Source: Candidatus Kuenenia stuttgartensis
Lineage (GTDB): Bacteria; Pseudomonadota; Alphaproteobacteria; SMXS01
Reading direction: 5' to 3'
Length of the DNA stretch: 36,226 nt
Assembly (NCBI GenBank): GCA_943329845.2
Contig: CALQFM020000041.1
Coordinates: 1-36,226 of the forward strand
Shown: piece by piece, positions 16,859 to 26,901 of the stretch
Numbering within the stretch: position 1 is the stretch's first letter
Layout of the letters: the number at the start of each line of letters is the position of its first letter
Made by a program: the position numbers and the translations under genes
The notes under the pieces: generated by a model
What the model was told of the DNA's origin: nothing
The model's input: the letters and a program-made list of their open reading frames with translations, nothing else
The model's database searches: none

Positions 16859-19210
16859 GTGACCCGTTTCATTACAACAAGCGTAATCGCTCTGGCCTTG
16901 CAGGCTGCGCTGGCGGGTTCCGCAACCGCGGATGAACACCCCGGCGCCGAAGGGCAGATCGTGGTGATCGGCGTCTCGCCCGTTGGCGGCGCGCTCGACA
17001 GTGACACGGTTCCGGCCAACACCGAGACAGTCACCGGCGAGGACATCCAGCGGGCGGGCGGCTTCCTGAAAGCGCTCGACGGCGGCATCGGCGGCGTCGG
17101 GTTGGAGCACGCGCAGGGCAATCCGTTCCAGCCCAACGTGGTCTATCGCGGCTTCGAGGCGTCGCCGCTTGCCGGCAACGCGCAGGGACTGGCGGTCTAT
17201 GTGGAGGGCGGCCGGTTCAACCAGCCGTTCGGCGACACGGTCAACTGGGACCTGATCCCCGAGCAGGCCATCGACGACGCCGTGCTGCAGACCTCGAATC
17301 CCGCGTTCGGCCTCAACGCGCTGGGCGGCGCGCTGTCGGTGGGGCTGAAGGACGGCTTTTCGTATCAGGGCGCCGAGGTGGAGTTGAGCGGCGGCAGCCG
17401 GGGCAGCATCGAGGGTGCGCTGCAATATGGCGCCCAGAGCGGCCCGTTCGCGGCTTATCTGGCGGTGCGCGGCCTGCACGACCAAGGCTGGCGCGACCAT
17501 TCGCCGTCGGACCTGCGGCAGTTGTTCGCCGACATCGGCTGGCGCGGCGACCGGGCCGAAATCCATCTGGGCCTGCTGGGCGCCGACAACAAGCTGATCG
17601 GCAACGGCACGGCGCCGGTCGAGCTGCTGGAGGTCTCGCGCAAGTCCGTCTTCACCTATCCGGACGAGACCAGGAACCGGTTCGGGCGCATCAATTTCAA
17701 CGCCAATGTCCGGCTGAGCGACGAATGGTCGGTGCAGGCGAGCGGTTATGTGGGCCATCTGCGCCAGCGCACCCGCAACGGCGACGCCGCCGACGTGGAG
17801 CCGTGCGAGGACGATGACGCGCTGCTGTGCCTGGAGAACGGCGACGTGCTGACCGACCTGGCGGGCGACCCCATCGGCAATTTCACCACCGAGAGCCCCT
17901 ATGCGGAGCTTCCGGAGTTCGCGGAACGCTTCGAGGACGGCGGACCCTATGCCCAGCTCAACCGCACCGCGACGAACACCGACTCCTTCGGCCTCTCGGC
18001 GCAGGCGGCATGGGAGGGAACGATCGCCGGCATGAAAAACCAGCTCATGGCCGGCGCCGGCTATGATGGCGGCCGTACCGGCTTCACCGCGTCGTCCGAG
18101 ATCGGCGCGCTGGGCCTGGATCGCGGTTTCGAAGGGCCCGGCATCGTCATCTCCCAGCCCGACGGCGTGATCGCGCCGGTCTCGGTGCGCACCTCGGCGG
18201 ATTATCTGGGCCTGTTCTTCCGCGACACGCTCGACATCACCAGCGCGCTGTCGCTGTCGCTGGGCGGGCGCTACAACCACGCCGCGATCGACCTCGACGA
18301 CCAGATCGGCGCGGCGCTCAACGGCCGCCACCGCTTTCACCGCTTCAATCCGCAGGCCGGCGTCACGTACAGGATCACGCCGATCATCACCGCCTATGCG
18401 GGCTATGCCGAGGCCAACCGCGCGCCGAGCCCGGCGGAGCTGTCCTGCGCCGATCCGGAGGCGCCCTGCAGCCTGACCAATTTCTTCGTCGGCGACCCGC
18501 CGCTGGAGCAGGTGACCACCCGCACCGTCGAGGCCGGCCTGCGCGGACGGCTGCAAATCTCGCCCAGCTATTTCGTGTCAGCGAAGCTGGGCGTGTTCAC
18601 CACCACCAACCGCAACGACATCAGCTTCGTCGCCAGCGACGTCCAGGGCCGCGCGTTCTTCATGAATGTGGGCCGCACCCGTCGCCAGGGCATCGAGGCC
18701 GGCGCCGAACTGAGCTACGGCGCACTGCAGGCGTCGCTGGACTACGCCTATATGGACGCGACCTACCGCAACCCGCTGGTGCTCAACAGCACGGACAATC
18801 CCGGCGCCGACGACGAGGGCCAGATCTTCGTCGCGCGCGGCGACAATCTGCCCGGCATTCCGCGCCACCGGCTGAAGGCCCGGCTTGACTGGGACGTCAG
18901 CGACCGGCTGCGGCTGGGCCTCGACGCCCGGTTCGCCAGCGGCCAGTTCCTGTTCGGCGACGAGGCCAACGAGGCGCCCAAGACATCGTCCTATGTGGTA
19001 CTGGGCGCCAGCGCCAGCTACCGGATCGGCGAGCATGTGGAACTGTTCCTCGAAGCCGAGAACCTGCTGGATACGAAGTACGAAACCTTCGGCACGTTCT
19101 CGCCCACCGACGAGGTGCCGATCGTGCAGGTACCGGATGCGGTGGACCCGCGCAGTTTGAGCCCCGGGCCGCCGATCACGGTGTACTTCGGGATCAGGGT
19201 TTCGTTGTAG
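16859..19210 (+). CDS. TonB-dependent outer-membrane receptor
   Basis: The 783-residue protein has a signal peptide (ITTSVIALALQAALAGSATADE), a probable TonB box IVVIG just after it, a plug domain (about 35-165, with VVYRGFEASPLAGNAQGLAVYVEG and NPAFGLNALGGALSV) and a 22-strand-type beta barrel ending in YFGIRVSL. Such receptors import siderophores, B12, sugars or other large nutrients using TonB energy. Two cysteine pairs (PCEDDDALLC and SCADPEAPC) are likely loop disulfides. The GTG at 16859 is used, with AGGA nine bases upstream; a nearby ATG is out of frame. The 84-bp leader is too short for a cobalamin riboswitch, so a B12 role is not supported. The substrate is unknown. Confidence 0.92.
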   Translation: MTRFITTSVIALALQAALAGSATADEHPGAEGQIVVIGVSPVGGALDSDTVPANTETVTGEDIQRAGGFLKALDGGIGGVGLEHAQGNPFQPNVVYRGFEASPLAGNAQGLAVYVEGGRFNQPFGDTVNWDLIPEQAIDDAVLQTSNPAFGLNALGGALSVGLKDGFSYQGAEVELSGGSRGSIEGALQYGAQSGPFAAYLAVRGLHDQGWRDHSPSDLRQLFADIGWRGDRAEIHLGLLGADNKLIGNGTAPVELLEVSRKSVFTYPDETRNRFGRINFNANVRLSDEWSVQASGYVGHLRQRTRNGDAADVEPCEDDDALLCLENGDVLTDLAGDPIGNFTTESPYAELPEFAERFEDGGPYAQLNRTATNTDSFGLSAQAAWEGTIAGMKNQLMAGAGYDGGRTGFTASSEIGALGLDRGFEGPGIVISQPDGVIAPVSVRTSADYLGLFFRDTLDITSALSLSLGGRYNHAAIDLDDQIGAALNGRHRFHRFNPQAGVTYRITPIITAYAGYAEANRAPSPAELSCADPEAPCSLTNFFVGDPPLEQVTTRTVEAGLRGRLQISPSYFVSAKLGVFTTTNRNDISFVASDVQGRAFFMNVGRTRRQGIEAGAELSYGALQASLDYAYMDATYRNPLVLNSTDNPGADDEGQIFVARGDNLPGIPRHRLKARLDWDVSDRLRLGLDARFASGQFLFGDEANEAPKTSSYVVLGASASYRIGEHVELFLEAENLLDTKYETFGTFSPTDEVPIVQVPDAVDPRSLSPGPPITVYFGIRVSL

Positions 19211-19231
19211 CCCAACCCTAGATGGTGGGGT

Positions 19232-19259
19232 GGGAAGGGGAGCCGAAGCTCCCCTTCCC
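19232..19259. terminator. Bidirectional terminator between the receptor and osmC genes
   Basis: A perfect 12-bp stem (19232-19243 with 19248-19259) closes a CGAA tetraloop. It sits in the 55-bp gap between two convergent genes and can fold on either strand. No long T run follows on either side, so efficiency is uncertain. Confidence 0.68.
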
Positions 19260-19265
19260 TCAAGC

Positions 19266-19835
19266 TCACCCCACGACCAGCGTCGGCTCCAGCTTGATCG
19301 GACGGGACAGGTTGAAGTAATTGGGCGAGGTCTTCATCACCGTCTCGTGGATTGCCTGGAACTGCTCCGGCGTGCCGTCGCCCTTGATGCGAACGGTGTA
19401 GCGCATGGTGTCGTAGCCGGCCGGCACATCCGGGTCGATGCCGAGGAAGCCGCGCAGGTCGAGCTCGCCGTCGGTCTCGATCTCGACGCTGTCGAGCCGG
19501 ATGCCGTTGACCGAGGCGCCCGCCACGTAACCAACCAGCATGCAGGCGTTGAGCGCCGCCATCAGCATCTCCTGCGGGTTCGGTGCCGTGTTGGTGCCGA
19601 GCAGCTCGAGCGGCTCGTCGATCCGCATGGCGAACCGGCGCGGCACCGTCTGGCCGCCGATGCTGTAGGACTCGACGACGGACTCGCTCACCGTCTGGCC
19701 CTTCCAGGCCGACTTGACGTTGAAGGCGACGATGCCCTTGGCGTGGTCCTTCGTGACCTCGTTCACGACGCCGACGAGCGCGTCCACATCGATGCCGTTG
19801 ATCACGTTGGTCTGCTTCAGTGCTGCGTTCTGCAT
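19266..19835 (-). CDS. OsmC family protein
   Basis: The 189-residue protein belongs to the OsmC/Ohr superfamily, which includes thiol-dependent peroxidases. Typical features are PNPQEMLMAALNACM, the helix with the reactive cysteine, and the C-terminal MKTSPNYFNLSRP. Only one cysteine (in NACMLVG) is present, whereas OsmC and Ohr peroxidases use two, so classical disulfide-forming peroxidase chemistry is unlikely unless a partner thiol is used. The gene starts 30 bp after the stop of the diiron-protein gene and has a GAGAG site, so both form an operon. The AraC-type regulator upstream is the probable controller. Confidence 0.87.
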   Translation of the reverse strand: MQNAALKQTNVINGIDVDALVGVVNEVTKDHAKGIVAFNVKSAWKGQTVSESVVESYSIGGQTVPRRFAMRIDEPLELLGTNTAPNPQEMLMAALNACMLVGYVAGASVNGIRLDSVEIETDGELDLRGFLGIDPDVPAGYDTMRYTVRIKGDGTPEQFQAIHETVMKTSPNYFNLSRPIKLEPTLVVG

Positions 19836-19865
19836 GGTTCTCTCCTGTGTGTTGATAGGCCGGCG

Positions 19866-20777
19866 TCAGCAAAAGGCCGGCGCGACGGTTTCGATGCGGG
19901 CCCGCAGCTCGGGGCCCATGGCCTCGAGGCTGGCGAGGAAGTTGGGGTGGGTCATGCCGCTGCCGAGGAAGGTCCAGCGCATGGCCTGGTGCTGGACTTC
20001 GGCGGCGCGGGCGCGCTCCTCGTCCGACATCAGGCAGCCGGTGGCCTTCTGCAGCGCGTCCAGGTCGAACTCGACCTGCTGCTTCAGGCCGCCGTCGAGC
20101 ATGGCGCCGATCTTCAGGTAGCCGTCGACGGCATCACTCAGCGAGGCGGCGTCGCGGCCCTGCGCCAGCGCCTCGACCATCAGCGTGTCGAGCTTGGCGT
20201 GCTGGGCCTCCTCCATCCAGTGGTGCTTCAGCAGGCTCTTGAACTGGGGGCACAGGTCCCGGTCGTCGCGGACGCTGCCCACATAGTGAGCCTGGGTCAT
20301 CCATTCGAGCTGCAGGATGACCAGCGCCACCGACAGCGGGTCGTTGGCCAGCACCGCCTGGGCGATCGCCTCGGGCGGGCCGATCACGTCGACATGGGTG
20401 CCGAAGCGGTCGAGGAAATCCTGCCGGAAGCACTGGAACAGGTGGATGTGCTTGGCCTCCTCAGTGGCGAACTGGAGGAAGGCACGCAGCCGGTACATGT
20501 CGCCGACCAGCTGTGGCCGGGCATGGTCGAGCACGAAGGGCAGGATGAACTCCTCGACCAGCCCGAACAGGTACAAATAGTTGTGCCCGCGAAGCTGGTT
20601 GAGCACCATCCGCTCGTGGGCGGACAGGAAGTCCAGCCCGTCGGTGCGCGCGAAGGTCTCGGGCAGGAAGGGCCTGGAGAAATCGAGCGCCTTGTCGCCG
20701 CCGATCAGGTCCTCGACCCGCCAATGGACGCGCTCGGACGCCGCCAGCGTGTCCTTGAAGTTGAACTGGAACGTCAT
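19866..20777 (-). CDS. Ferritin-like diiron protein, possibly an oxygenase
   Basis: I do not recognise a named family, but the 303-residue helical protein shows a four-helix carboxylate diiron site: E75/E76 in FGLVEEF, E107 and H110 in TEEAKH, E158 in QLEWM, and E190 and H193 in EEAQHAKLD. Proteins with this layout include AurF-like N-oxygenases and R2-like oxidases, which use oxygen activated at two irons. The ATG at 20777 follows AGGAGAG; an earlier in-frame start 26 codons upstream has no similarity. The gene leads an operon with osmC and is divergent from an AraC-family regulator, with 102 bp between starts. A role in oxidising a toxic or small organic compound is a guess. Confidence 0.82.
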   Translation of the reverse strand: MTFQFNFKDTLAASERVHWRVEDLIGGDKALDFSRPFLPETFARTDGLDFLSAHERMVLNQLRGHNYLYLFGLVEEFILPFVLDHARPQLVGDMYRLRAFLQFATEEAKHIHLFQCFRQDFLDRFGTHVDVIGPPEAIAQAVLANDPLSVALVILQLEWMTQAHYVGSVRDDRDLCPQFKSLLKHHWMEEAQHAKLDTLMVEALAQGRDAASLSDAVDGYLKIGAMLDGGLKQQVEFDLDALQKATGCLMSDEERARAAEVQHQAMRWTFLGSGMTHPNFLASLEAMGPELRARIETVAPAFC

Positions 20778-20879
20778 GGTTCTCTCCTGTGGTATATTGC
20801 CGTTTCTCGTCCTGACCGCCGCCTGGAGACGACGCCTGACGATGAGCGAGACCATAACTTCGGCCTCGGGTCCGCAACC

Positions 20880-21875
20880 ATGACCGGGCCGCCGGATTCA
20901 TTTGCCGACACGCCGGAAGTGCCGGCCGAAGTGCTTTCCGAGATGCTGCGGGTATTGCGGCTGACCGGATCGGTATTCCTGAACGGCCATTTCTCCGAAC
21001 CCTTCGGCGTTGTCAGCCCGCGCCGCTGGGACGCCAGCGCGCCGCTCGCGCATCTTCGGCACATGAGCCTGTTCCACCTGATCGTATCCGGGGACTGCAC
21101 CATCACCGGCGAGGACGGCACCACTTGGGAGACCAGCGCCGGCGACATCGTGCTGATGCCCAATGCCATCGAGCACAGCCTGTGGCGCGGGCTTCCCGAC
21201 CGGTTCGTGCCTGGTCCCGACCTCATCAGCGAGGGGCCGATCAAGGGCTGCTCGGTGGTGCGTCACGGCGGCGACGGGCCGGACACCCGGATCGTCTGCG
21301 GTTTCATCGAGTCGGCCGAGCTGGTGGCGGCACCGCTGTTCCGCACCCTGCCTTCGACCTTGATCGAGCGGACCCGGGACAATCCCGTCGCCGGCATGCT
21401 CGCCTCGACAGCGGGCGAAATCCTGCGCCAGCTCGACGAGGCGCGCCCGGGCGCCGACCTGTTACTGGGCCGGCTGATGGAGATGCTGTTCGTCGAGGTG
21501 CTGCGCCGCCACGCGGCCAGCCTGCCGCGCGGCACCGTGGGCATGCTGGCGGCGCTGCGCGATCCGCTGGTGGCGCGCGCGCTGAAGTCGTTGCACGCCG
21601 ATCCGGCGCGGCACTGGACCGTCGACGAGCTGGCGCGCGAGGCCGGAAGCTCGCGGACCGTGATCGCCGAGCGGTTCAACGCGCTTCTGGGCAAGCCGCC
21701 GATCGAGTACCTCACCGGCTGGCGCATCCAGACCGCCGCTGAACGCCTGCGCAGCCGCGGCGATTCGCTCGCCCAGGTCGCCGAGGCTGTAGGCTATGAC
21801 AGCGAGGCCTCGTTCAGCCGCGCGTTCAAGCGCACCATGGGCATCAGCCCCGGCGCGTGGCGGAGCGCCGCGTAG
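20880..21875 (+). CDS. AraC family transcriptional regulator with N-terminal cupin
   Basis: The 331-residue product has a Cupin_6-type N-terminal sensing domain (about 30-200, with FHLIVSGDCTITGEDG and AGDIVLMPNAIEHSLW) and a C-terminal double helix-turn-helix AraC domain (about 225-331, ending in QVAEAVGYDSEASFSRAFKRTMGISPGAWR). Such regulators usually activate adjacent catabolic or detoxification operons on binding a small ligand. It starts 102 bp from, and divergent to, the diiron-osmC operon, the most likely target. The stop is five bases before the start of the exporter gene, so the two are co-transcribed. The first in-frame ATG is used; the open frame extends far upstream without similarity. 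Confidence 0.92.
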   Translation: MTGPPDSFADTPEVPAEVLSEMLRVLRLTGSVFLNGHFSEPFGVVSPRRWDASAPLAHLRHMSLFHLIVSGDCTITGEDGTTWETSAGDIVLMPNAIEHSLWRGLPDRFVPGPDLISEGPIKGCSVVRHGGDGPDTRIVCGFIESAELVAAPLFRTLPSTLIERTRDNPVAGMLASTAGEILRQLDEARPGADLLLGRLMEMLFVEVLRRHAASLPRGTVGMLAALRDPLVARALKSLHADPARHWTVDELAREAGSSRTVIAERFNALLGKPPIEYLTGWRIQTAAERLRSRGDSLAQVAEAVGYDSEASFSRAFKRTMGISPGAWRSAA

Positions 21876-21880
21876 GCCGC

Positions 21881-22816
21881 ATGAACCCCTTCCTGCTCGG
21901 CATCCTGCTGATGATCGCCACCTGCGCGGTGTGGGGGCTGGCGTTCGTCGCGCCCATCGCGCTGCCGAACGCCTCGGCCATCGAGGTGACGCTGGGGCGC
22001 ACCATCGCCTATGGCCTGATCTCGCTGCTGCTGTTTGACCTGCGCCGCGCCATCCGGCTGCCGCCAAGGGTGCTTTGGCGGGCCTTCGTCTACGCCATGA
22101 CCGGCAACGTGCTCTATTACTTCCTGCTGGTCATCGGCATGCAATGGGCCGGCGCGTCCATGGGCGTGCTGATCATCGGCATGGCGCCGGTGACGGTGAC
22201 GGTCGCCGGCCGGCTGCAGCAGGGCATCGGCGCGCTGAAGCCCCTCGCCTTCCCGCTGGTGCTGTTCGCGGCGGGCGTTGTGCTGGCCAACACAGCGAAA
22301 ACGGATTTCTCGGGCGCGTCCTCCGACCTGGCGCCGCTCGGCATGGCGGCCATCTTCCTCGCGCTGGTGATGTGGACCTGGTACGCCATCGTCAACGCCC
22401 GCTTCCTGCAGGAAACCCATCTGGTGACGCCGCAGGAATGGAGCTCGGTGGTCGGCCTGGTGTCGCTGGCAGCGGCGCTGGTCGCCCTGCCCATCGCCTG
22501 GGCGACGGGGCTCGCGCGGACGCCCACGGAAATCAGCGGCGGTGAGCTGGCCATGCTGGCGCTGTGGAGCGTGCTGCTGGGCGGCGGCTCCACCTGGCTG
22601 GGCACGGTGCTGTTCAACATGGCGTCGAAGGTGCTCGACCTGACCATCCTGGGCCAGATGATCATCTTCGAGGCGGTATTCGGGATGATCTACGTGTTCG
22701 TCGCCGTCGGCGAGGTGCCGACCGTGCAGGAGATGGCTGGGATCACAATCGCGCTGTTCGCGGTTTGGCTGTCGATCCGGAGGTTGTATGTGCCTGTGGC
22801 AAAGCACTCACCCTAA
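21881..22816 (+). CDS. DMT superfamily (EamA-type) transporter
   Basis: The 311-residue protein has about ten hydrophobic helices in two EamA-like halves, as in drug/metabolite exporters. Examples are FLLGILLMIATCAVWGL, VLIIGMAPVTVTVAG, MAAIFLALVMWTWYAIV and the closing GITIALFAVWLSIRRLY. It resides in the inner membrane and probably exports a small metabolite or toxic compound, but the substrate is not known. It starts five bases after the AraC-family regulator stop, so it probably shares its transcript and may respond to the same ligand as the neighbouring diiron-osmC operon. A GTG eight codons upstream lies inside the regulator gene; the ATG at 21881 is preferred. Confidence 0.9.
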   Translation: MNPFLLGILLMIATCAVWGLAFVAPIALPNASAIEVTLGRTIAYGLISLLLFDLRRAIRLPPRVLWRAFVYAMTGNVLYYFLLVIGMQWAGASMGVLIIGMAPVTVTVAGRLQQGIGALKPLAFPLVLFAAGVVLANTAKTDFSGASSDLAPLGMAAIFLALVMWTWYAIVNARFLQETHLVTPQEWSSVVGLVSLAAALVALPIAWATGLARTPTEISGGELAMLALWSVLLGGGSTWLGTVLFNMASKVLDLTILGQMIIFEAVFGMIYVFVAVGEVPTVQEMAGITIALFAVWLSIRRLYVPVAKHSP

Positions 22817-22817
22817 C

Positions 22818-22944
22818 TGTCACCCCGGACTTGTTCCGGGGTCTGTGTAGCAAACGAAGACTTGCAGACGTCAATTCACGGGCACATCCGCTGCATGAAG
22901 CCATCACGCGGCAAGACAGACCCCGGAACAAGTCCGGGGTGACA
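22818..22944. repeat. Inverted-repeat element, family B (29-bp perfect arms)
   Basis: Two perfectly complementary 29-bp arms at 22818-22846 and 22916-22944 flank a 69-bp centre. Each arm is itself nearly palindromic (CCCCGGA-CTTGT-TCCGGGG). The element nearly fills the gap between two convergent genes, the DMT transporter and typA. It looks like a MITE or REP-doublet and could also act as a bidirectional terminator. No transposase gene is present. Confidence 0.88.
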
Positions 22945-22963
22945 ACGAGGAGAGGGGAGAGAC

Positions 22964-24787
<1,824 letters not shown>

Positions 24788-24960
24788 AAGATATAGTTAT
24801 CCGAGTTTTGTGAACGCGCGGTTATATGGGGCGAAGTTCTTTAGCGCCATAGCGTTTTTTTCGTAGCTGCCAAGATATTACGCACGAAATCGGTGGCGCC
24901 GGCCCACGCGTGATGCTTTTCTGGGCACAATCAACAAGCCGATTAACGGGAGGGGATGGC

Positions 24961-26259
24961 ATGGCTCACGCGGGAGCCCAGGGGGGAACCATCGACGCGT
25001 CGACGCGGCGCTATACGTTGTTCCTGCTGGTCGTGGTCTATACCTCGAGCTTCATCGACCGCAGCATCATCAACATCCTGGTCCAGCCCATCAAGGCCGA
25101 GTTCGGCGTCTCGGATACGGCCATGGGGTTCCTCACCGGCTTCGCCTTCGCCGTTTTCTACGCCACCCTCGGCCTGCCCGTCGCCATGCTGGCCGACCGC
25201 TCCAACCGCCGCAACATCATCGCCTGGGCGGTCACCATCTGGTCGGGCATGACGGCGCTGTGCGGCGTGGCACAGAACTTCTGGCAGCTGGCGGCGGCGC
25301 GCATCGGCGTGGGCGTCGGCGAGGCCGGCGCCGGTCCGCCGTCGCATTCCATCATCGCCGACATGTACCCGATGGAACAGCGCACCTCGGCCATGGCCAT
25401 CTATTCCTGGGGCATTCATCTGGGCCTGATGTTCGGCGCGCTGGCGGGCGGCTGGATCGCCCAGTATTTCGGTTGGCGGACGGCATTCTTCGTGGTCGGC
25501 CTGCCCGGGCTGATCCTGGCGTTGCTGGTGCGCGTCACGCTCAAGGAGCCACCGCGCGGCGGCATGGAAAAGGCCGGCCACGACGTCTCGACACACAACA
25601 TTGCCGCCAGCTTCCGCCATTTGTGGGCGACGCGCAGCCTGCGCCATACCATCACCGGTTGCACCCTGGTCGCGTTCGTCGGCTACGGCATCTCGGCGTG
25701 GGGCGCGGCGTTCCTGATGCGCTCACACGGACTGTCCACCGGCGAGGTCGGCACGCTCACAGGCATCATCGGCGGCCTGATGGGCATCATCGGCGCACTC
25801 GTCGCGGGCAAGGTAGCGGACCGGCTGAGCGTGAAGGACCCACGCTGGACGCCCTGGGTCGTCGCCGTCTGCAAGGTGGTGACCATCCCGCTGGTGTTCC
25901 TGTTCTACCTGCCGGACAATCTTTGGATCGCCATGATCGCCTTCGTGCCGATGATCGCGCTGGCGGCAACCTATCAGGGCTCGACCTTCGCCATGGTCCA
26001 GACGCTGTCGCCGCTGGGCATGCGGTCGCAAGCGTCGGCGATCCTGCTGTTCATCATCAACCTGATCGGCCTGGGGCTCGGCCCGCTGTTCGTCGGCATC
26101 CTCAGCGACGCGCTCACGCCCTCATTCGGCACCGACGCGCTGCGCTACGCCATGCTGATCGTTTCGGTGTTGGGACTGTGGGGCGCATGGCACTATTACA
26201 TGGCTGGCCGCTACTACCGCGAGGACTTGGAGATCGCCCAGGGCAAGATTGCGGCATGA
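24961..26259 (+). CDS. MFS transporter (spinster-like)
   Basis: The 432-residue protein has the twelve-helix pattern of the major facilitator superfamily: YTLFLLVVVYTSSFIDRSI as helix 1, the MFS motif GLPVAMLADRSNRR between helices 2 and 3, GVGVGEAGAGPPSHSIIADM as the helix 4-5 region, and a central cytoplasmic loop at about 195-230. The spinster-like subfamily is often encoded near catabolic genes for aromatic or terpenoid acids. The ATG at 24961 follows a strong GGGAGGGG; a nearby ATG at 24956 is out of frame. A SnoaL-like gene follows after 36 bp, probably in the same operon. The substrate is unknown. Confidence 0.92.
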   Translation: MAHAGAQGGTIDASTRRYTLFLLVVVYTSSFIDRSIINILVQPIKAEFGVSDTAMGFLTGFAFAVFYATLGLPVAMLADRSNRRNIIAWAVTIWSGMTALCGVAQNFWQLAAARIGVGVGEAGAGPPSHSIIADMYPMEQRTSAMAIYSWGIHLGLMFGALAGGWIAQYFGWRTAFFVVGLPGLILALLVRVTLKEPPRGGMEKAGHDVSTHNIAASFRHLWATRSLRHTITGCTLVAFVGYGISAWGAAFLMRSHGLSTGEVGTLTGIIGGLMGIIGALVAGKVADRLSVKDPRWTPWVVAVCKVVTIPLVFLFYLPDNLWIAMIAFVPMIALAATYQGSTFAMVQTLSPLGMRSQASAILLFIINLIGLGLGPLFVGILSDALTPSFGTDALRYAMLIVSVLGLWGAWHYYMAGRYYREDLEIAQGKIAA

Positions 26260-26295
26260 TATGATTCGTTGCCATCAAGAAACGGGGAGATTGGC

Positions 26296-26790
26296 ATGAC
26301 GGAACTGACGGCAGAAGAAATCGGCCTGGTGCGCGAATTGCTGGAAGTCGAGGCCATCAGGAAGTTGATGGTCAAGTTCACCCAGCTCATGGACGCCAAT
26401 GATCTGGACCGGATGATCGCGCTGTTCCTGGCCGACGCGCGCTGCGAGTTCGGCCATTACGGAGTCTGGAACGGGCGCGACGAGATTCTCAATGGCTTCA
26501 AGGCGCGCGCCGAGGGCAATGGCTGGGTGCCGATGAAGGTGCTGCGCGCCAACACCAACCATTGGGTCGAACTGACCGGCGCGGACACCGCGGTGGGCCG
26601 CCGCTACCTGCTTAACGGCGCCAGCTTCAAGGAGCCGACGGAATCGCCGATCAACTATCTGGGCCTCTACGACGAGGACTACCGCAAGGTCGGCGGCAGC
26701 TGGAAGATCCAGCGCAGCAGCCTCTATTTCTTCTGGCCCACCCGCGAGGTCAAGGAAGGCTTCCCGGGCGAGTTTCCGCCTTCCGGGTAA
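26296..26790 (+). CDS. SnoaL-like/nuclear transport factor 2 fold protein
   Basis: The 164-residue protein fits the NTF2-like, SnoaL_4 type family: an N-terminal helix EVEAIRKLMVKFTQLMDANDLDRMIALF, then ADARCEFGHYGVWNGRDEIL, and later beta strands with NHWVEL and WKIQRSSLYFFWP. These small cone-shaped domains are isomerases, dehydratases or ligand-binding proteins. The start follows GGGGAGA. It trails the MFS transporter gene by 36 bp, which suggests a shared catabolic operon, and is convergent with the SDR gene across a palindromic repeat. No catalytic residues can be named with confidence. Confidence 0.85.
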   Translation: MTELTAEEIGLVRELLEVEAIRKLMVKFTQLMDANDLDRMIALFLADARCEFGHYGVWNGRDEILNGFKARAEGNGWVPMKVLRANTNHWVELTGADTAVGRRYLLNGASFKEPTESPINYLGLYDEDYRKVGGSWKIQRSSLYFFWPTREVKEGFPGEFPPSG

Positions 26791-26798
26791 CTACTTAG

Positions 26799-26891
26799 CC
26801 GTCATTGCGAGCGGAGCGAGGCAACTCAGGCGTTGATGCCGCTGCAAGGCCATTCTGGGTTGCCGCGCCGCTTCGGGGCTCGCAATGACGG
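26799..26891. repeat. Inverted-repeat element, family C (CGTCATTGCGAGC type)
   Basis: The left arm starting CCGTCATTGCGAGCGGAGCG at 26799 is imperfectly complementary to the right arm ending GCTCGCAATGACGG at 26891. The total of 93 bp fills the gap between the convergent SnoaL-like and SDR genes. CGTCATTGCGAGC repeats are widespread in bacterial intergenic regions. Confidence 0.82.
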
Positions 26892-26901
26892 AACTGAGAG
26901 T

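Noticed and set aside
19230-20879. Long plus-strand open frame upstream of the AraC gene
   Set aside because: It is antisense to osmC and the diiron gene. Only the part from 20880 on has AraC similarity.
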